A stretch of 64,000 bases of DNA, taken from the NCBI GenBank assembly GCA_025937835.1, contig JAICQO010000018.1, positions 25,169 through 89,168 of the forward strand, in the 5' to 3' direction. The notes beneath the pieces were generated by a model, which was not told where the DNA came from, did not search any database, and was given only the letters and a program-made list of their open reading frames with translations. The position numbers were made by a program, and so were the translations under genes. The stretch comes from Polyangiaceae bacterium (GTDB taxonomy: Bacteria; Myxococcota_A; Polyangia; Polyangiales; Polyangiaceae). Below are positions 51,740 through 61,600 of the stretch, piece after piece. Position 1 is the stretch's first letter. The number at the start of each line of letters is the position of its first letter.

Positions 51740-53022
51740 GGTACGAGGCACAGCGCGCCGAGGCAGCTCTTGCAGCACTTGCCCGGCGAACACTGGGTGT
51801 AGCCGGAGTTGCAAGTGACGGCGCAGCGGCCAGCGGCGCAGACCGGTGTCCCGTTGGCGGCGCCGGGACAGACCACGTCGCAGCCGCCGCAATGCTCGGG
51901 GCTCGAGCGGGTGTCGAGGCAGCCCTCTTCGCACTCGGTGAAGCCGTCGAAGCACGTGAAGGTGCATTCGCTCTCGTCGCAGCCCGCTTGCGCGTTCGAG
52001 GGCGCGCTGCACGGCCGGTCGCAGCCGCCGCAGTGCGCGGTGTTGGTCTCGGTGTCGACACAAGCGCCGCCGCACGCCCGACCCTCGCCAGCGCAGTCGG
52101 CGACGCATTTCGAGCCGGCGCACAGCTCGCCGTCGTTGCACGCCACGCCGCAGCTCCCGCAGTGCGCTGGATGCGAGCGGGTATCGACGCAGGCGCCGTC
52201 GCACTCGGTGAGCCCGCTGTTGCAGACGACCACGCACTCGCCGCCGTCGCACAGGGCGCGGCCGTTTTCTGCTGGCGGGCAGCCTTGCCCGCATTCGCCG
52301 CAGTGGGCGGGGTCGCTCGTGACATCGACGCAGCGCCCTTCACAAGCCTCGAACGGCGCGTTGCAGGCGACGTCGCACCCGTCGTTGCACACGGCGCGGC
52401 CGTTGAGCGGAGTCGGGCACGCCGCCTGGCACTCCCCGCAGTGATCGGGGTGGTAGCGGACGTCGACGCAAGCGCCGTCGCAGTTGTCGAGCGGGCTCGG
52501 GCACTCGACGACGCAGTCCCCGTTCGCGCACACCTCGCCGGCTTCGCACGGCTGTTCGCAGCCGCCGCAATGCTCGCGATCTCCCTGAAAGTCGACGCAG
52601 CCGTCGCCGCAGACCTCGTAATTTTCGTGGCAGCTGACGCCGCACACGCCCGACGCGCACGTGGCCACGCCATGCCCGGGCTGCGGGCATTCGTCACAGC
52701 CGCTCGCCCCGCCGGGGCCTGCCCCGCCGGGACCCACACCGCCGCTCCCGCCGAGCTCGGGTGCGCCGCCTTCCGCGGCCCCGGCGCTGCCCGCGGTTCC
52801 ACCGGGCGCGGGCGCGCCGGGCTCACCGCCCGACCCGCTCTCTCCGCCGCTACCCGGGCCGGGCGCGAGCACACAGCGGTCGGTCGCGGCGTCGCAAACG
52901 TAGCCCGGCGCACAAGGGCAAGGTTGGTTCGACGGATCTCGATCGAGATCGCTGTCGCACGCTCCGGCCGAAAGCATCGCGGAGAACGCCGCGAGCAGAC
53001 ACGCAGCGCGCGGAAGTCTCAA
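51736..53022 (-). CDS. Cys-rich tandem-repeat lipoprotein
   Basis: A 428-residue lipoprotein of a style common in myxobacteria. Signal with lipobox SAGAC, then a Pro/Gly/Ser-rich linker (about residues 45-105, GSGG and GPGG repeats). Some seven to eight tandem repeats of about 45 residues follow, each with C-x-G-x-CVD and HCG-x-C-x3-C blocks, all disulfide-bonded. The start is a TTG that overlaps the stop of the TPR-PEGA gene by 4 bp (TTGA); the alternative, GTG/ATG-type at 53064, would overlap by 46 bp and add a non-signal tail, so TTG is preferred. Likely an adhesin or surface-stalk protein, unproven. Confidence 0.8.
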   Translation of the reverse strand: MRLPRAACLLAAFSAMLSAGACDSDLDRDPSNQPCPCAPGYVCDAATDRCVLAPGPGSGGESGSGGEPGAPAPGGTAGSAGAAEGGAPELGGSGGVGPGGAGPGGASGCDECPQPGHGVATCASGVCGVSCHENYEVCGDGCVDFQGDREHCGGCEQPCEAGEVCANGDCVVECPSPLDNCDGACVDVRYHPDHCGECQAACPTPLNGRAVCNDGCDVACNAPFEACEGRCVDVTSDPAHCGECGQGCPPAENGRALCDGGECVVVCNSGLTECDGACVDTRSHPAHCGSCGVACNDGELCAGSKCVADCAGEGRACGGACVDTETNTAHCGGCDRPCSAPSNAQAGCDESECTFTCFDGFTECEEGCLDTRSSPEHCGGCDVVCPGAANGTPVCAAGRCAVTCNSGYTQCSPGKCCKSCLGALCLVP

Positions 53023-54002
53023 AAGCGCGTCTCCCAACGACCCACGCAGCCCCCGGGTCCACAACCGATGCGAGCCGAGCTCTGCGCGCGGCTGTCGAGA
53101 TACAAGAGCACACCGCCCGTGATCGCCAGCGCTGCGCCCGCCCCGAGCAAAACACGCGCGGTGACCTTGCGGCTCTCCATGGTGTCGTAGCGCGCGTCAT
53201 AGTCGCGACCGACCGTGCTGGGCAAATCGTCCTCGATCCCCTGGCGCGACAGCTCGACGGCCAGGCTCGCGGTCAGCGCCGCTGCCCCCGCGCCGAGCGC
53301 CACCCATTGCCAGGGGGTGACACCTCTGCCAGCACGCGACTCGCGGTGGTCGACCGGCGCTGCGGTGCTCTCGCCGGATGCCTTCGGAGGCACGGCGCCG
53401 GAAGTCGTGCCCCCGTTCAGGTCGAGCTCGAGGTCGATGGCGCGCGCAGCCAGAAGCTCGAACTCGCGGCTCTGCTCCGGCTGCCCGGGAGCCGAGACCG
53501 CGGCCCAATGCTTGCCCGGAGTGAGCTCGCCCGTCCACGGCGTGGTGCCCACCAGGCGCCCGTCGATGCGCAGGCTCGCGCCGCTCGGGTTCGAACGCAC
53601 GCTGATCTGCTGCACGCCGCGATGGGCGAGCGCCGCCTCGAGCTCTTTCACGCGCGCGCGCGTCTCGGCGCCGTTTTGTGGGGCCTTTTCGCGGCGCAAA
53701 TAGTCGCGATAAAACTCGAGCGCCTTCGCCACGTCCTCGAGCTTGTCGTACGCACGAGCGATGTTGAACGACAGCGCCGCCCGCGGCGACAATCGATCCG
53801 CGGCGAGGAAGGCGTCGATCGCCTCCCGATAGCGCCCTTCTCGATAGGCAGCGACGCCGGTCTCGTAACGGGCACGCGCGGTGTCGACCGACGGCGACGA
53901 CTGCGCCGTTTGCGCCGAAGCCAACGTCGTCAGCGTGACCGCGATCAGAAAAAGCCTGATCGCGATCCTGATTCGAACGCGGACTGACCAGTAAGACCAC
54001 AT
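53019..54002 (-). CDS. TPR-PEGA membrane protein
   Basis: A 327-residue exported protein. Signal peptide at residues about 13-30 (ending LASA), two TPR-like helix pairs (about residues 42-110, YREGRYREAIDAFLAADRLSPRAALSFNIARAYDKL; cut here: YREGRYREAIDAF), a PEGA domain (about 130-200, ISVRSNPSGASLRIDGRLVGTTP; cut: SNPSGASLRIDGRLVG), then two hydrophobic segments near residues 245-265 and 290-308. PEGA/TPR proteins are frequent downstream of Ser/Thr kinases in myxobacteria. The gene lies 41 bp after a kinase gene and is coupled to the Cys-rich lipoprotein gene. Confidence 0.83.
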   Translation of the reverse strand: MWSYWSVRVRIRIAIRLFLIAVTLTTLASAQTAQSSPSVDTARARYETGVAAYREGRYREAIDAFLAADRLSPRAALSFNIARAYDKLEDVAKALEFYRDYLRREKAPQNGAETRARVKELEAALAHRGVQQISVRSNPSGASLRIDGRLVGTTPWTGELTPGKHWAAVSAPGQPEQSREFELLAARAIDLELDLNGGTTSGAVPPKASGESTAAPVDHRESRAGRGVTPWQWVALGAGAAALTASLAVELSRQGIEDDLPSTVGRDYDARYDTMESRKVTARVLLGAGAALAITGGVLLYLDSRAQSSARIGCGPGGCVGRWETRF

Positions 54003-54043
54003 CGGGAGCTCGTGTGCGCGACGCCTCCCTCTGGTGTCGCCGA

Positions 54044-55567
54044 TCAGTACGGATCGAGCAAGTCCGTTTCTGCCCCAGTCCTTGCGGGGCTCGGTACCGG
54101 TGCGGGTTTGGCCGGCGGCGCTTCTTCTGCGGGAGCGTGCACGGGGCGGGCGGCGTTCGCGATGCGCGGTTTTGCGTTCGAGGGAGACAGAGCGGTGTTC
54201 GGCGAGGACGCCGCGGGAGACGCGATCGAAGCCGCGACGGGCGCTGGAAGCGGCACGACCTCGGGAGCGGAAACGGACACAACCGCCGGAATCGACCCGA
54301 GCGGGACGGCCGTGGACTCGGGAGCGCGCAGCGACGGCGAGGGCCCGTGCACCGGCAACGACGCCGACTGCAACGCGGCGGGCGTCTGCGGCTCGGGCGC
54401 GAGCATGCGATCGACCGCCAACCCGAGCAGCCCGACGCCCAGCCCGACCGCGCCCACGAGCACCCAGTTCTTGCGTGCCGACGTGTGCAGCGCCTTTCCG
54501 CGCGACGACGAGAAGCTCGCTGCGGTCGTGCCTTCTGCGGGTGTCCGCGGCGTCTTCTTCAGCGCGACGGGCGGGTGCTGTGCGCTCATCACCGTCTCAC
54601 CCGAGTCGATGATGTTCTTTTCGCGCGGCTCGTCGCGGAGCCACTTCGACTCGAGGGAAATACCGCAGATATCGTCGCGGCACCCGCGCTCGAAGAGCCA
54701 CGCGGCGAGCTCGTGCCCGAGCTCCCGCATCGAGGCCCAGCGCTCGTCCGGCGACTTGGCCATGCCCTTGTCGAGCAACGCCTGGAGCCGCGGGTCGTCC
54801 GCGACGAACTCGTTGATGCGGCGCGGCTGGTCGTCGACGATGCTGCGCAACAGCTTGTCGTAGGTCGTGCCCTGGAACGGCGTCTCACCGGTGATGCACT
54901 CGTAGAGCATCGTGCAGAAGCACCACACGTCCGCGCGTTCATCGACGTCCGGCAGTCCGCGCGCTTGCTCGGGTGACAGGTAAGCGAGGCTGCCGATCAC
55001 GACGCCGTCGTTGGTGATCGCATCCGGCCGCTTGCTCGAGGGAGCCGGCCGCCACTTGACGATGCCGAAGTCGAGCAGCTTGGGCTGCGTGGAGTCCCCG
55101 TTACGCGCCAGGAAGACGTTGGCCGGTTTCAGATCGCGGTGGACGATGCCCTGTGCGTGGGCCGCGATCAGCGCGTCGGCGATCGGCAGCAGGATCCGTG
55201 CGGCTTCGGTCGTGGTCAGCGCACCCCGGCGGGTCAGAAAATCGGCCAGATCCTCACCGGAGAGGAGCTCCATCACCAAAAACGGATCGCCGCGGTCCGT
55301 TTCGCCCAGATCGAAGACGCGCACGATCGCCGGATGACCGATGCGCGCGGCTGCACGTGCCTCGCGCAGCAAGCGATTCGCGGGCGCGCGGTCCTCGGCT
55401 TCGTGCACCAGCTTGATCGCGACGGGTGCGTCGAGCGACAGGTTGCTCGCGCGAAACACCGTTGCCTGGCCACCCTCGCCGAGCTTTTCCTCGAGGCGAT
55501 ATTTGTCCGCGATCAGATCGCCCGGCGCGTATCCTCCGGAAATGACGCTGCTGCCGGGGTCCGTCAT
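54044..55567 (-). CDS. Membrane-bound Ser/Thr protein kinase
   Basis: A 507-residue Hanks-type kinase of the PknB/StkP-like arrangement. Glycine loop LGEGGQATVF (residues 29-38), K52, HRDLKPAN (143-150) and DFG (166-168) are all present. After the kinase domain (to about 290) comes a linker and one membrane segment (about 372-392), then an outer Pro/Ala/Ser-rich region with no known sensor fold. The start ATG 55567 was chosen because the kinase fold begins soon after it; an ATG at 55591 adds only eight residues. It is on the same strand as the next genes (TPR-PEGA, Cys-rich lipoprotein), suggesting a signalling operon. Confidence 0.9.
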   Translation of the reverse strand: MTDPGSSVISGGYAPGDLIADKYRLEEKLGEGGQATVFRASNLSLDAPVAIKLVHEAEDRAPANRLLREARAAARIGHPAIVRVFDLGETDRGDPFLVMELLSGEDLADFLTRRGALTTTEAARILLPIADALIAAHAQGIVHRDLKPANVFLARNGDSTQPKLLDFGIVKWRPAPSSKRPDAITNDGVVIGSLAYLSPEQARGLPDVDERADVWCFCTMLYECITGETPFQGTTYDKLLRSIVDDQPRRINEFVADDPRLQALLDKGMAKSPDERWASMRELGHELAAWLFERGCRDDICGISLESKWLRDEPREKNIIDSGETVMSAQHPPVALKKTPRTPAEGTTAASFSSSRGKALHTSARKNWVLVGAVGLGVGLLGLAVDRMLAPEPQTPAALQSASLPVHGPSPSLRAPESTAVPLGSIPAVVSVSAPEVVPLPAPVAASIASPAASSPNTALSPSNAKPRIANAARPVHAPAEEAPPAKPAPVPSPARTGAETDLLDPY

Positions 55568-55639
55568 GTCGGGCGCGAGGCATCGTAGCACGCGTCGCCC
55601 GAAGGCCAGCGGCCGCGTCCAACCCGGTGAAATTCGCGC

Positions 55640-55665
55640 AATCCGCCAGATTTCGGCAAATCGCC
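55640..55665. promoter_or_regulatory. Motif related to 33042-33064
   Basis: The reverse complement of this stretch (TTTGCCGAAATCTGGCGGAT) shares most positions with a segment at 33042-33064 (ATCTGCCGAGATTGGCGGAA). It lies 75 bp upstream of the Ser/Thr kinase start. This could be a shared regulator site, a repeat family, or chance; two copies only. Confidence 0.3.
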
Positions 55666-55783
55666 GCGCCGCTGCCGTTCCGGCGCAGAGCGTTCACGAA
55701 CGACGGAACCAGCGAGACAGCCAGCGTATCGGCGCGCCCGTGAATTCCAGATCTGCCTCGCGACGCCGATTTCGACGATTGGC

Positions 55784-57178
55784 CTATTTTTCCGCGGGCA
55801 GAGCCACGGGTAAGCGGATCACGAAGCGAGCGCCCTGGCGATACGCTTCGTCGAGCTCGATCGTGCCTCCCGCGGCCTCGACCAGGCCTCGGCAGACCGC
55901 GAGCCCGAGGCCCGTGCCGCGCCCCACCTCTTTGGTGGTGACGAACGGCTCGAACAGTCGGTCGCGGATTTCCGGCGGAACACCCGGGCCGTCGTCGCTC
56001 ACGGCGAGCTCCAGCGTGGCGCCGCTGCTCCGCGCGCGCACCGTGATCTTGCCGCCAGCGCCGACCGCATCGGCGGCGTTCAGCACCAGATTCAACGACA
56101 CCTGGACGAGCTGTTCTCGACCCAGGGTCACGAGCGGCAGCTCCGGCTCGAGGTCGACCGAAAGCTCGATGTCCTTGAGCGCCTTTTGCGGCGCGAGCAG
56201 CGTGGTCGTATCGGCGATCGCCGCGGCCACGTCGCCCGGCTGGTTCCGCTCGTCGCTCGCCGGGGAAGTCGGCCGCGCGAACTGCAGCAGGTCCCTCAAA
56301 ATGCCGTGGATGCGCTCGGTCTCACGCCGCATCCGCTCCAGAAAGTCGCGCTGCTCGTGCTCTTCGAGCCCGCCCTGCAACAGCAAATCGAGCAGCCCGA
56401 TCAGCGCGGCGATCGGGTTGCCGATCTCGTGGGCGAGGCCCGCCGAGAGCCGCCCCACCGAGGCCAGCCGCTCGGAGCTCACCAGGCGGTGCTGCGCTTC
56501 CTTGAGATCCTTGGTCGCCGATTCGACCTCCGAGACCTTGCGCCGCAGCAGCTCTTCCTCCCGGATCAGCTTCTCGGTCATGGAGCCGAGGCTCCGGCCT
56601 AGCTGTTCGAGCTCCGGCACCGAGGTCTGCGGCAGCGTCCAGCGTCGCGCTCCGCCGGCGACGCGCTCCGCGGAGCGAGTCAATTGGTCCAACGGCCGCA
56701 CGATCAGCCGCGTGAGCGCGAAGTACGAGAGCACGAGGAGCGCCAGCGCGACCAGCAGTGTGTACAGCCCGAGCAGGCGGAACAGCGGCGTCGCCAGCAT
56801 CGAGCGCTCGTTGCTGGGCAGCACGAGCACCACACCGCCCCGTCGCGTGCGAGCCGAGGCACGCAGAGCGCGCGGCGAGTCGCCGTCGAGCAGCGCGCGC
56901 TCTCCGCGCTCGCCGAGGACCTGGCCGTCGGCGTCGTAGACAGCCAGAGCCAGACACTCCACTGCCCGGCATTCCTTGTCGAGCTCGCGCTCGAGAGCGA
57001 TGCCCGGCTCGAGCAGCCGCGCCGAGAGCACGCGCGCGAGCAGCTCCGCGTCTGCCGAGCGCACCTGCCGGAACGCGAGCGAGGTGTAGGTCGCGACCGC
57101 GAAGTACAGCGGCACGAACGAGACCACCAGCAAGGCCCCGAGCAGGACCAAGATCCGGAGCCGGAGCCCAGCGCGCAC
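55784..57178 (-). CDS. Membrane sensor histidine kinase
   Basis: A 464-residue two-component sensor. Membrane segment near residues 7-31, an extracytoplasmic region, a second segment about 135-155, HAMP-like linker, a HisKA domain with the phosphate-accepting His in GLAHEIGNP, and an HATPase domain (N box NLVLNAADAVG, G boxes DDGPGVP and GRGTGLGLAV). The start is a GTG. No response regulator is next to it, so it is an orphan here; myxobacteria often have unpaired kinases. It lies 192 bp from the kinase gene downstream and 48 bp from the CFA-like gene upstream. Confidence 0.92.
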   Translation of the reverse strand: MRAGLRLRILVLLGALLVVSFVPLYFAVATYTSLAFRQVRSADAELLARVLSARLLEPGIALERELDKECRAVECLALAVYDADGQVLGERGERALLDGDSPRALRASARTRRGGVVLVLPSNERSMLATPLFRLLGLYTLLVALALLVLSYFALTRLIVRPLDQLTRSAERVAGGARRWTLPQTSVPELEQLGRSLGSMTEKLIREEELLRRKVSEVESATKDLKEAQHRLVSSERLASVGRLSAGLAHEIGNPIAALIGLLDLLLQGGLEEHEQRDFLERMRRETERIHGILRDLLQFARPTSPASDERNQPGDVAAAIADTTTLLAPQKALKDIELSVDLEPELPLVTLGREQLVQVSLNLVLNAADAVGAGGKITVRARSSGATLELAVSDDGPGVPPEIRDRLFEPFVTTKEVGRGTGLGLAVCRGLVEAAGGTIELDEAYRQGARFVIRLPVALPAEK

Positions 57179-57226
57179 CGAGCGGAGGTTAGTCAGCCGA
57201 GCGCGCGCTGGCGAGCGAGAACACGA

Positions 57227-58453
57227 TCAGCGACGGCGCAATACGACCCGGGTGCCGGTGATCCCGTTCTTGAAAGTCCGGAAGCCGTGCACGCACATCC
57301 ACAGGTACGACCAGATCCAGCGGTACTGGCGCTCCCCGAAGTTCTCGACGATGTAGCTGTGCTGCGCCTCGACGTTGCGCGCCCAGGCCACGCACGTTTT
57401 GTCGTAAGACACGCGGTCGTCGTAGGTAGCGACGACGTCCATCGTGCCGCTGCGCGCCGCCGCCGAGATCAGCCGCGGCAGGAACACCGCCTCGGCGCCG
57501 GGGTACACGTACTTCTGAATCAGCGAGCGGAACGGCGAGCCATAAGCGGTGCCGACGAAATCGCAATACACGTGGCCGCCGCTCTTCAAGAGCCGCGCGT
57601 AGTTCGCCATCAGCCCGTCGTAGTCGGTCAGGTGCTCGGTGACACCCATGTTGGTGATGCCGTCGAAGGGCTCGTCGTTTCTGTAGTGGTAGAAGTCGCC
57701 CTTCACGAGCTCCGCCTGCTCGAGCCCTTCGCGGGTGCGCTTCGCGAGGCACGCCTCGTAGCTCTGGTCGTTGAGCGTGATGCTGGTGGTACGGAGACCA
57801 TGCGTACCGGCGTACGTCATCCAGCCGCCCCAGCCCTCCCCCACGTTCAGGACGCGGTCGCCAGGCTTCAGCCGGCAGGCGTCGATCGCGAATTGCAGCT
57901 TGCGCTCGCACGCCGCAGGCCAGTCTTCCCAGCCCTCGTGCTCCTCGAACAAGTAGTGGGAGTAGATGGGGTAGCGGTTGTTGAGGAAGGACAACCAGAA
58001 CGCCGGGTCTACCGAGTAGTGCGTGCTGAGCTTCTCCCGCCGCGACGGGGTATTCTGTTGCCAGAAGTGGCGCGACGAGCTCAGCGACGCCATCAACCAG
58101 CGGTAGTCGCTCGACTGCTCATCGAACACCCGCAGCGCGTCGAGCAAGGCTTCGCTCGGTTCGCGCTCACCAGGATCGAAATCGAACTGCGCGTCCAGAT
58201 AAGCCTCGAACAGACCCGCCTGGTCGCGCACGAGGAGCGCCGTCACGGCACTCCAGTCGTGAAAGCGCAGCGTTGCCACGCTAGGAGTCGGACTCGCCAC
58301 GCGCGTACCCTCCGGCAAGACCACGTCCAGACCCTCGAATCCCCACATCGATTGAGACGCCTCGATCAGAGACGTCCTCACATCGATTCGCCCCGGCGCG
58401 GCCTTTCTCGCAGCAATCAGCGCTTCTGCCGCAGATTTCATCAAACGAATCAC
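57227..58453 (-). CDS. Cyclopropane-fatty-acid synthase family methyltransferase
   Basis: A 408-residue protein with a SAM-binding domain of the CFA/mycolic-acid cyclopropane synthase family. SAM motif VLNVGEGWGGW, followed by ITNMGVTEHL (the family Glu-His pair, E kept) and the C-terminal YDKTCVAWARN. In E. coli Cfa the residue C139 (in YSCAYW) is essential; here the equivalent site reads YSHYLF, and H266 (LLHTIG) is replaced by Asp (YCDFVG), so the bicarbonate-dependent cyclopropane reaction may not occur. The start is a GTG with GGGAGG six bases upstream. It may methylate a lipid or other substrate. It sits between two kinase genes. Confidence 0.8.
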   Translation of the reverse strand: MIRLMKSAAEALIAARKAAPGRIDVRTSLIEASQSMWGFEGLDVVLPEGTRVASPTPSVATLRFHDWSAVTALLVRDQAGLFEAYLDAQFDFDPGEREPSEALLDALRVFDEQSSDYRWLMASLSSSRHFWQQNTPSRREKLSTHYSVDPAFWLSFLNNRYPIYSHYLFEEHEGWEDWPAACERKLQFAIDACRLKPGDRVLNVGEGWGGWMTYAGTHGLRTTSITLNDQSYEACLAKRTREGLEQAELVKGDFYHYRNDEPFDGITNMGVTEHLTDYDGLMANYARLLKSGGHVYCDFVGTAYGSPFRSLIQKYVYPGAEAVFLPRLISAAARSGTMDVVATYDDRVSYDKTCVAWARNVEAQHSYIVENFGERQYRWIWSYLWMCVHGFRTFKNGITGTRVVLRRR

Positions 58454-58552
58454 GCCTGACCTCCCAAGTTCGAACGACTCGTCCACCACACCGCCGACCC
58501 TCGCACGATGGCGCCGGATCATCGGATAATCCACGAGTATCACCCGAGTTTA

Positions 58553-58570
58553 CGGATCCAACAAGATCCG
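58553..58570. other. Short hairpin CGGATC-N6-GATCCG
   Basis: A perfect 6-bp stem with a 6-base loop lies 76 bp downstream of the large kinase stop, within the gap to the CFA-like gene. There is no T-run. It may be part of a terminator or a promoter region; nothing more can be supported. Confidence 0.25.
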
Positions 58571-58646
58571 GAGTCGTCTGATCGAGACTACGTACCTCTG
58601 GTAAGTAGGCGCTCAGGTAGGTATACGGATTACAGTCGCTCTGTGA

Positions 58647-61600
58647 TCAGTCGCAGTTCTTGTTCTTGCGTAGCTCTTCCAGCAACGCGCGGGCGCCGCG
58701 CAGATCGGCTGTCTCGAAACCTTCCGTGAACCACGCGTACACGGCCTCGAGCTCCGCGAGCGCCTCGCTGCCGCGCCCCGTCGAGCGCCAGAGCCGGGCG
58801 CGGCTGAGCCAGGACCTGAGCTCCCACGACTTCGCGTTCTGTTTGCGCGCGAGCTCGATCGCGCGGGCGAACAGCCGCTCTGCGGCGGCGATGCCGTCTG
58901 CGCCGCGGCCCTGCCGGAGCGTCAGCTCGCCCTTGAGCCGCCACAGCTCCGCCTCGAAGAAGTGCTCGTCGTTCTTCTCGATCACCGGCACGGACTCGTC
59001 GAGCAGCGCCGCTGCGTCGTCGAGGCGCCCGGAGTCGATGCACATCTCCGCCAGCGTGACGGGGAAGAACGTGAACCCGACGCGCGCGCCGGTGTTTTTC
59101 CAACCCTCGAGCCCCTCGCGCATCAGCGGGATGCCGCGCGCGAAGTCGCCGAGGCCCGCGATGCCCCAGCCCTGCTGCATGCGCGCCCAGGCGCTCCACA
59201 ACGCGAAGCGGTTCTCGGTGGTGATCACCAGCGCCTCTTCGGCGAGGTCTCGCGCGATCTCGTGATCGCCGCGGTGATTGCGCATCAGCGCTGCGAAGCA
59301 CAGCGCGTAGGCCATGGTCAGGGGGTGCTCGAGCCGCTCGGCGAGCTCGAGCATGCCGTCCACGCACGCGACGGAGCGATCCGCGAAGCCCAGCATCCAC
59401 TGCGTCCAGGCCTGATAAACGCCGTGCGCGACGCCCGCGTCGTGGCCCGTGCGGAGCGCGAGCTCGCCGTGCTCTTCCATCCGGTAAATCGACATCCCGG
59501 CGCGCGTGTGCGCGTTGCAGGGCTCGAAATCCCCCTGCAGGAACGCGCTCGAAGCCACGCAGCGGTGCGCGAGCAACAGGTACGACGAGTCCGCGGCCTC
59601 TTCCGCGATCTCGAGCAGCTGCTCGCCGAGGGCACGCGAGGTCGAGAGCATGCCGCGCACGTAGTAAAACTGCCAGAGGCCCTGCATCGCCGGGAACAGC
59701 TCGCCCTGACCGCCTGCGGAGCGCGCGAGCTCGCGGGCTCGGCCGTAGTTGCGCTCCACCTCCGGCGCCGCGTAGCCGTGAACGGACATCAACGGTGAGC
59801 CCATCGCGAGCAAGAGCGAGAGCTCCTTCTTGTCGCGGTCTACGCTCTCGGGCAGCGTGCTCAGCGTCTCGCGAGCGCGAGCGTAGTGGTCGATGGCCTC
59901 GACCAGCGCCGAACGCTGGATCGCGCGCTGCCCCGCCCGTTGCCAGAACTCGATCGCCTCGCTCGCGTTCCCGGCCTCGGCGTGGTGGTACGCGAGCAGC
60001 TCGGGCTCGAGCTCGGCGACCTCGGGGAAGGACTCGCCGAGGACCTGCGCCGTGCGCCGGTGGTAGCGCTGCCGCTCGCTCTTCACCAGCGACTGGTAGG
60101 CCGCTTGTTGGATGAGCGCGTGCTTGAACATGTACTTCGCTTCCGGCGGCTTGCCCTGGTGGTGCAAGAGGCCGGCGTTCACCAGCAGCTCGAGCCCTTG
60201 CTGCAGGCTCATCTCGTCGAAGGCGGCCACGTGGCGCACGAGCTGGTAGCTAAAATCGCGGCCGAGCACGGCGGCCAGCTGGGCCACGTCCTTGCCCACG
60301 CCGCGCAGGCGATCGAGGCGCGCCAGGAGCAGCTCGTGCAAGGTGCCGGGGATGGTCAGGCGCGAACCGCTCCAGCCGTCGTCGGAAGACTCGAGCACCA
60401 TGCGCGTGAGCTCTTCCACGAACAGCGGCACGCCGTCGGTGGTCGCGACCAGCTGGCGAATCGTGTCGGCGGGTAGCTCGCGGCCCTTGGCGACGCGCGT
60501 GATCATCGACGCCGTGAACGCCGACGACAGGCGATCGAGCTTCACGTGGTGCAGGTGACGCCGCGCCGACCAGGGCGCGCGAAACTCGGGGCGGCAGGTC
60601 AGCACCACGAGCAGCCGCGAAGCGGGCACCAGATCGACGAGCGCGTTCAAGAGCTCGATCGTCGAGTGATCGACCCAGTGCATGTCCTCGATGATGAACA
60701 GCGTGGGTCGGGCCAGCGCCATGCGCAGCAACATCGACACCAGCCCCTCGAGCGTCCGCACCTTGATTTGCTCGGGCGAGGCATCGAGCGGCACGTAGCG
60801 CTCATCGAGCGGGATCGACAGGAACGGCGCGAACAGCGGCACGGCTTCGGCCAGAGTGAAGCCCTGGTCGCGCAGGTTCTCTTCGGCCTTGGCCAGCTTT
60901 TCCTCCGGGCTGTCCTCGCGCCGGATGCTCATCGAGCGGAGCACCAGCTCGATCACCGGGTGGAGCGCGCTGTTCTTGTACTGCGGGCGGCACTGGCAGG
61001 TGAGGCGCGTGTTCTGCTCGTCGATCACGCGCTCCTTGAGCTGCTGCAACAGACGGCTCTTGCCGATGCCGGGATCCCCCGTGACCACCAGCACCTGACC
61101 GCGCCCGTCCTTGGCTTCTTCCCAGAGCTGGCAGAGCACGCGGAACTCCGCGTCGCGACCGACGAACGGCGTGGTGCGCCCGGCGAAGGCCTGCTCGAAG
61201 CGGCTCGTCGATTCGAGCTCGCGCTTCACCTCGTACACAGCGCGATCGTCGCGGCCCCCCCAGCGTTCGTTCTCGTTCAGGCGCTCGGTCGAGAACAGCC
61301 CGCTCGTGAGCTCGTAGCTCGCGTGGCTCATCACCACGGTGTTGGGCGGCGCCTGCTCGCACAAGCGCGAGGCGAGCCCCGGTACGTTGCCCTGCATCGC
61401 GGGCACGCCGGCGCCGGTCGACGGCAACGTGGGTAGCCCGACGACGCCGCTGTGCACGCCGATCCGGAAGCCCAGGGTGCCGCCCGAGTCGCGCATGGCG
61501 TCCGCGATCGCGAGCGCCGCGCGGACCGCGCGCTGCGCGTCGGTCTCGGTCACGGCGGGATAGCCGAAGCAGCAGAAGAAGCGGCCGCCGATCGGCAGGC

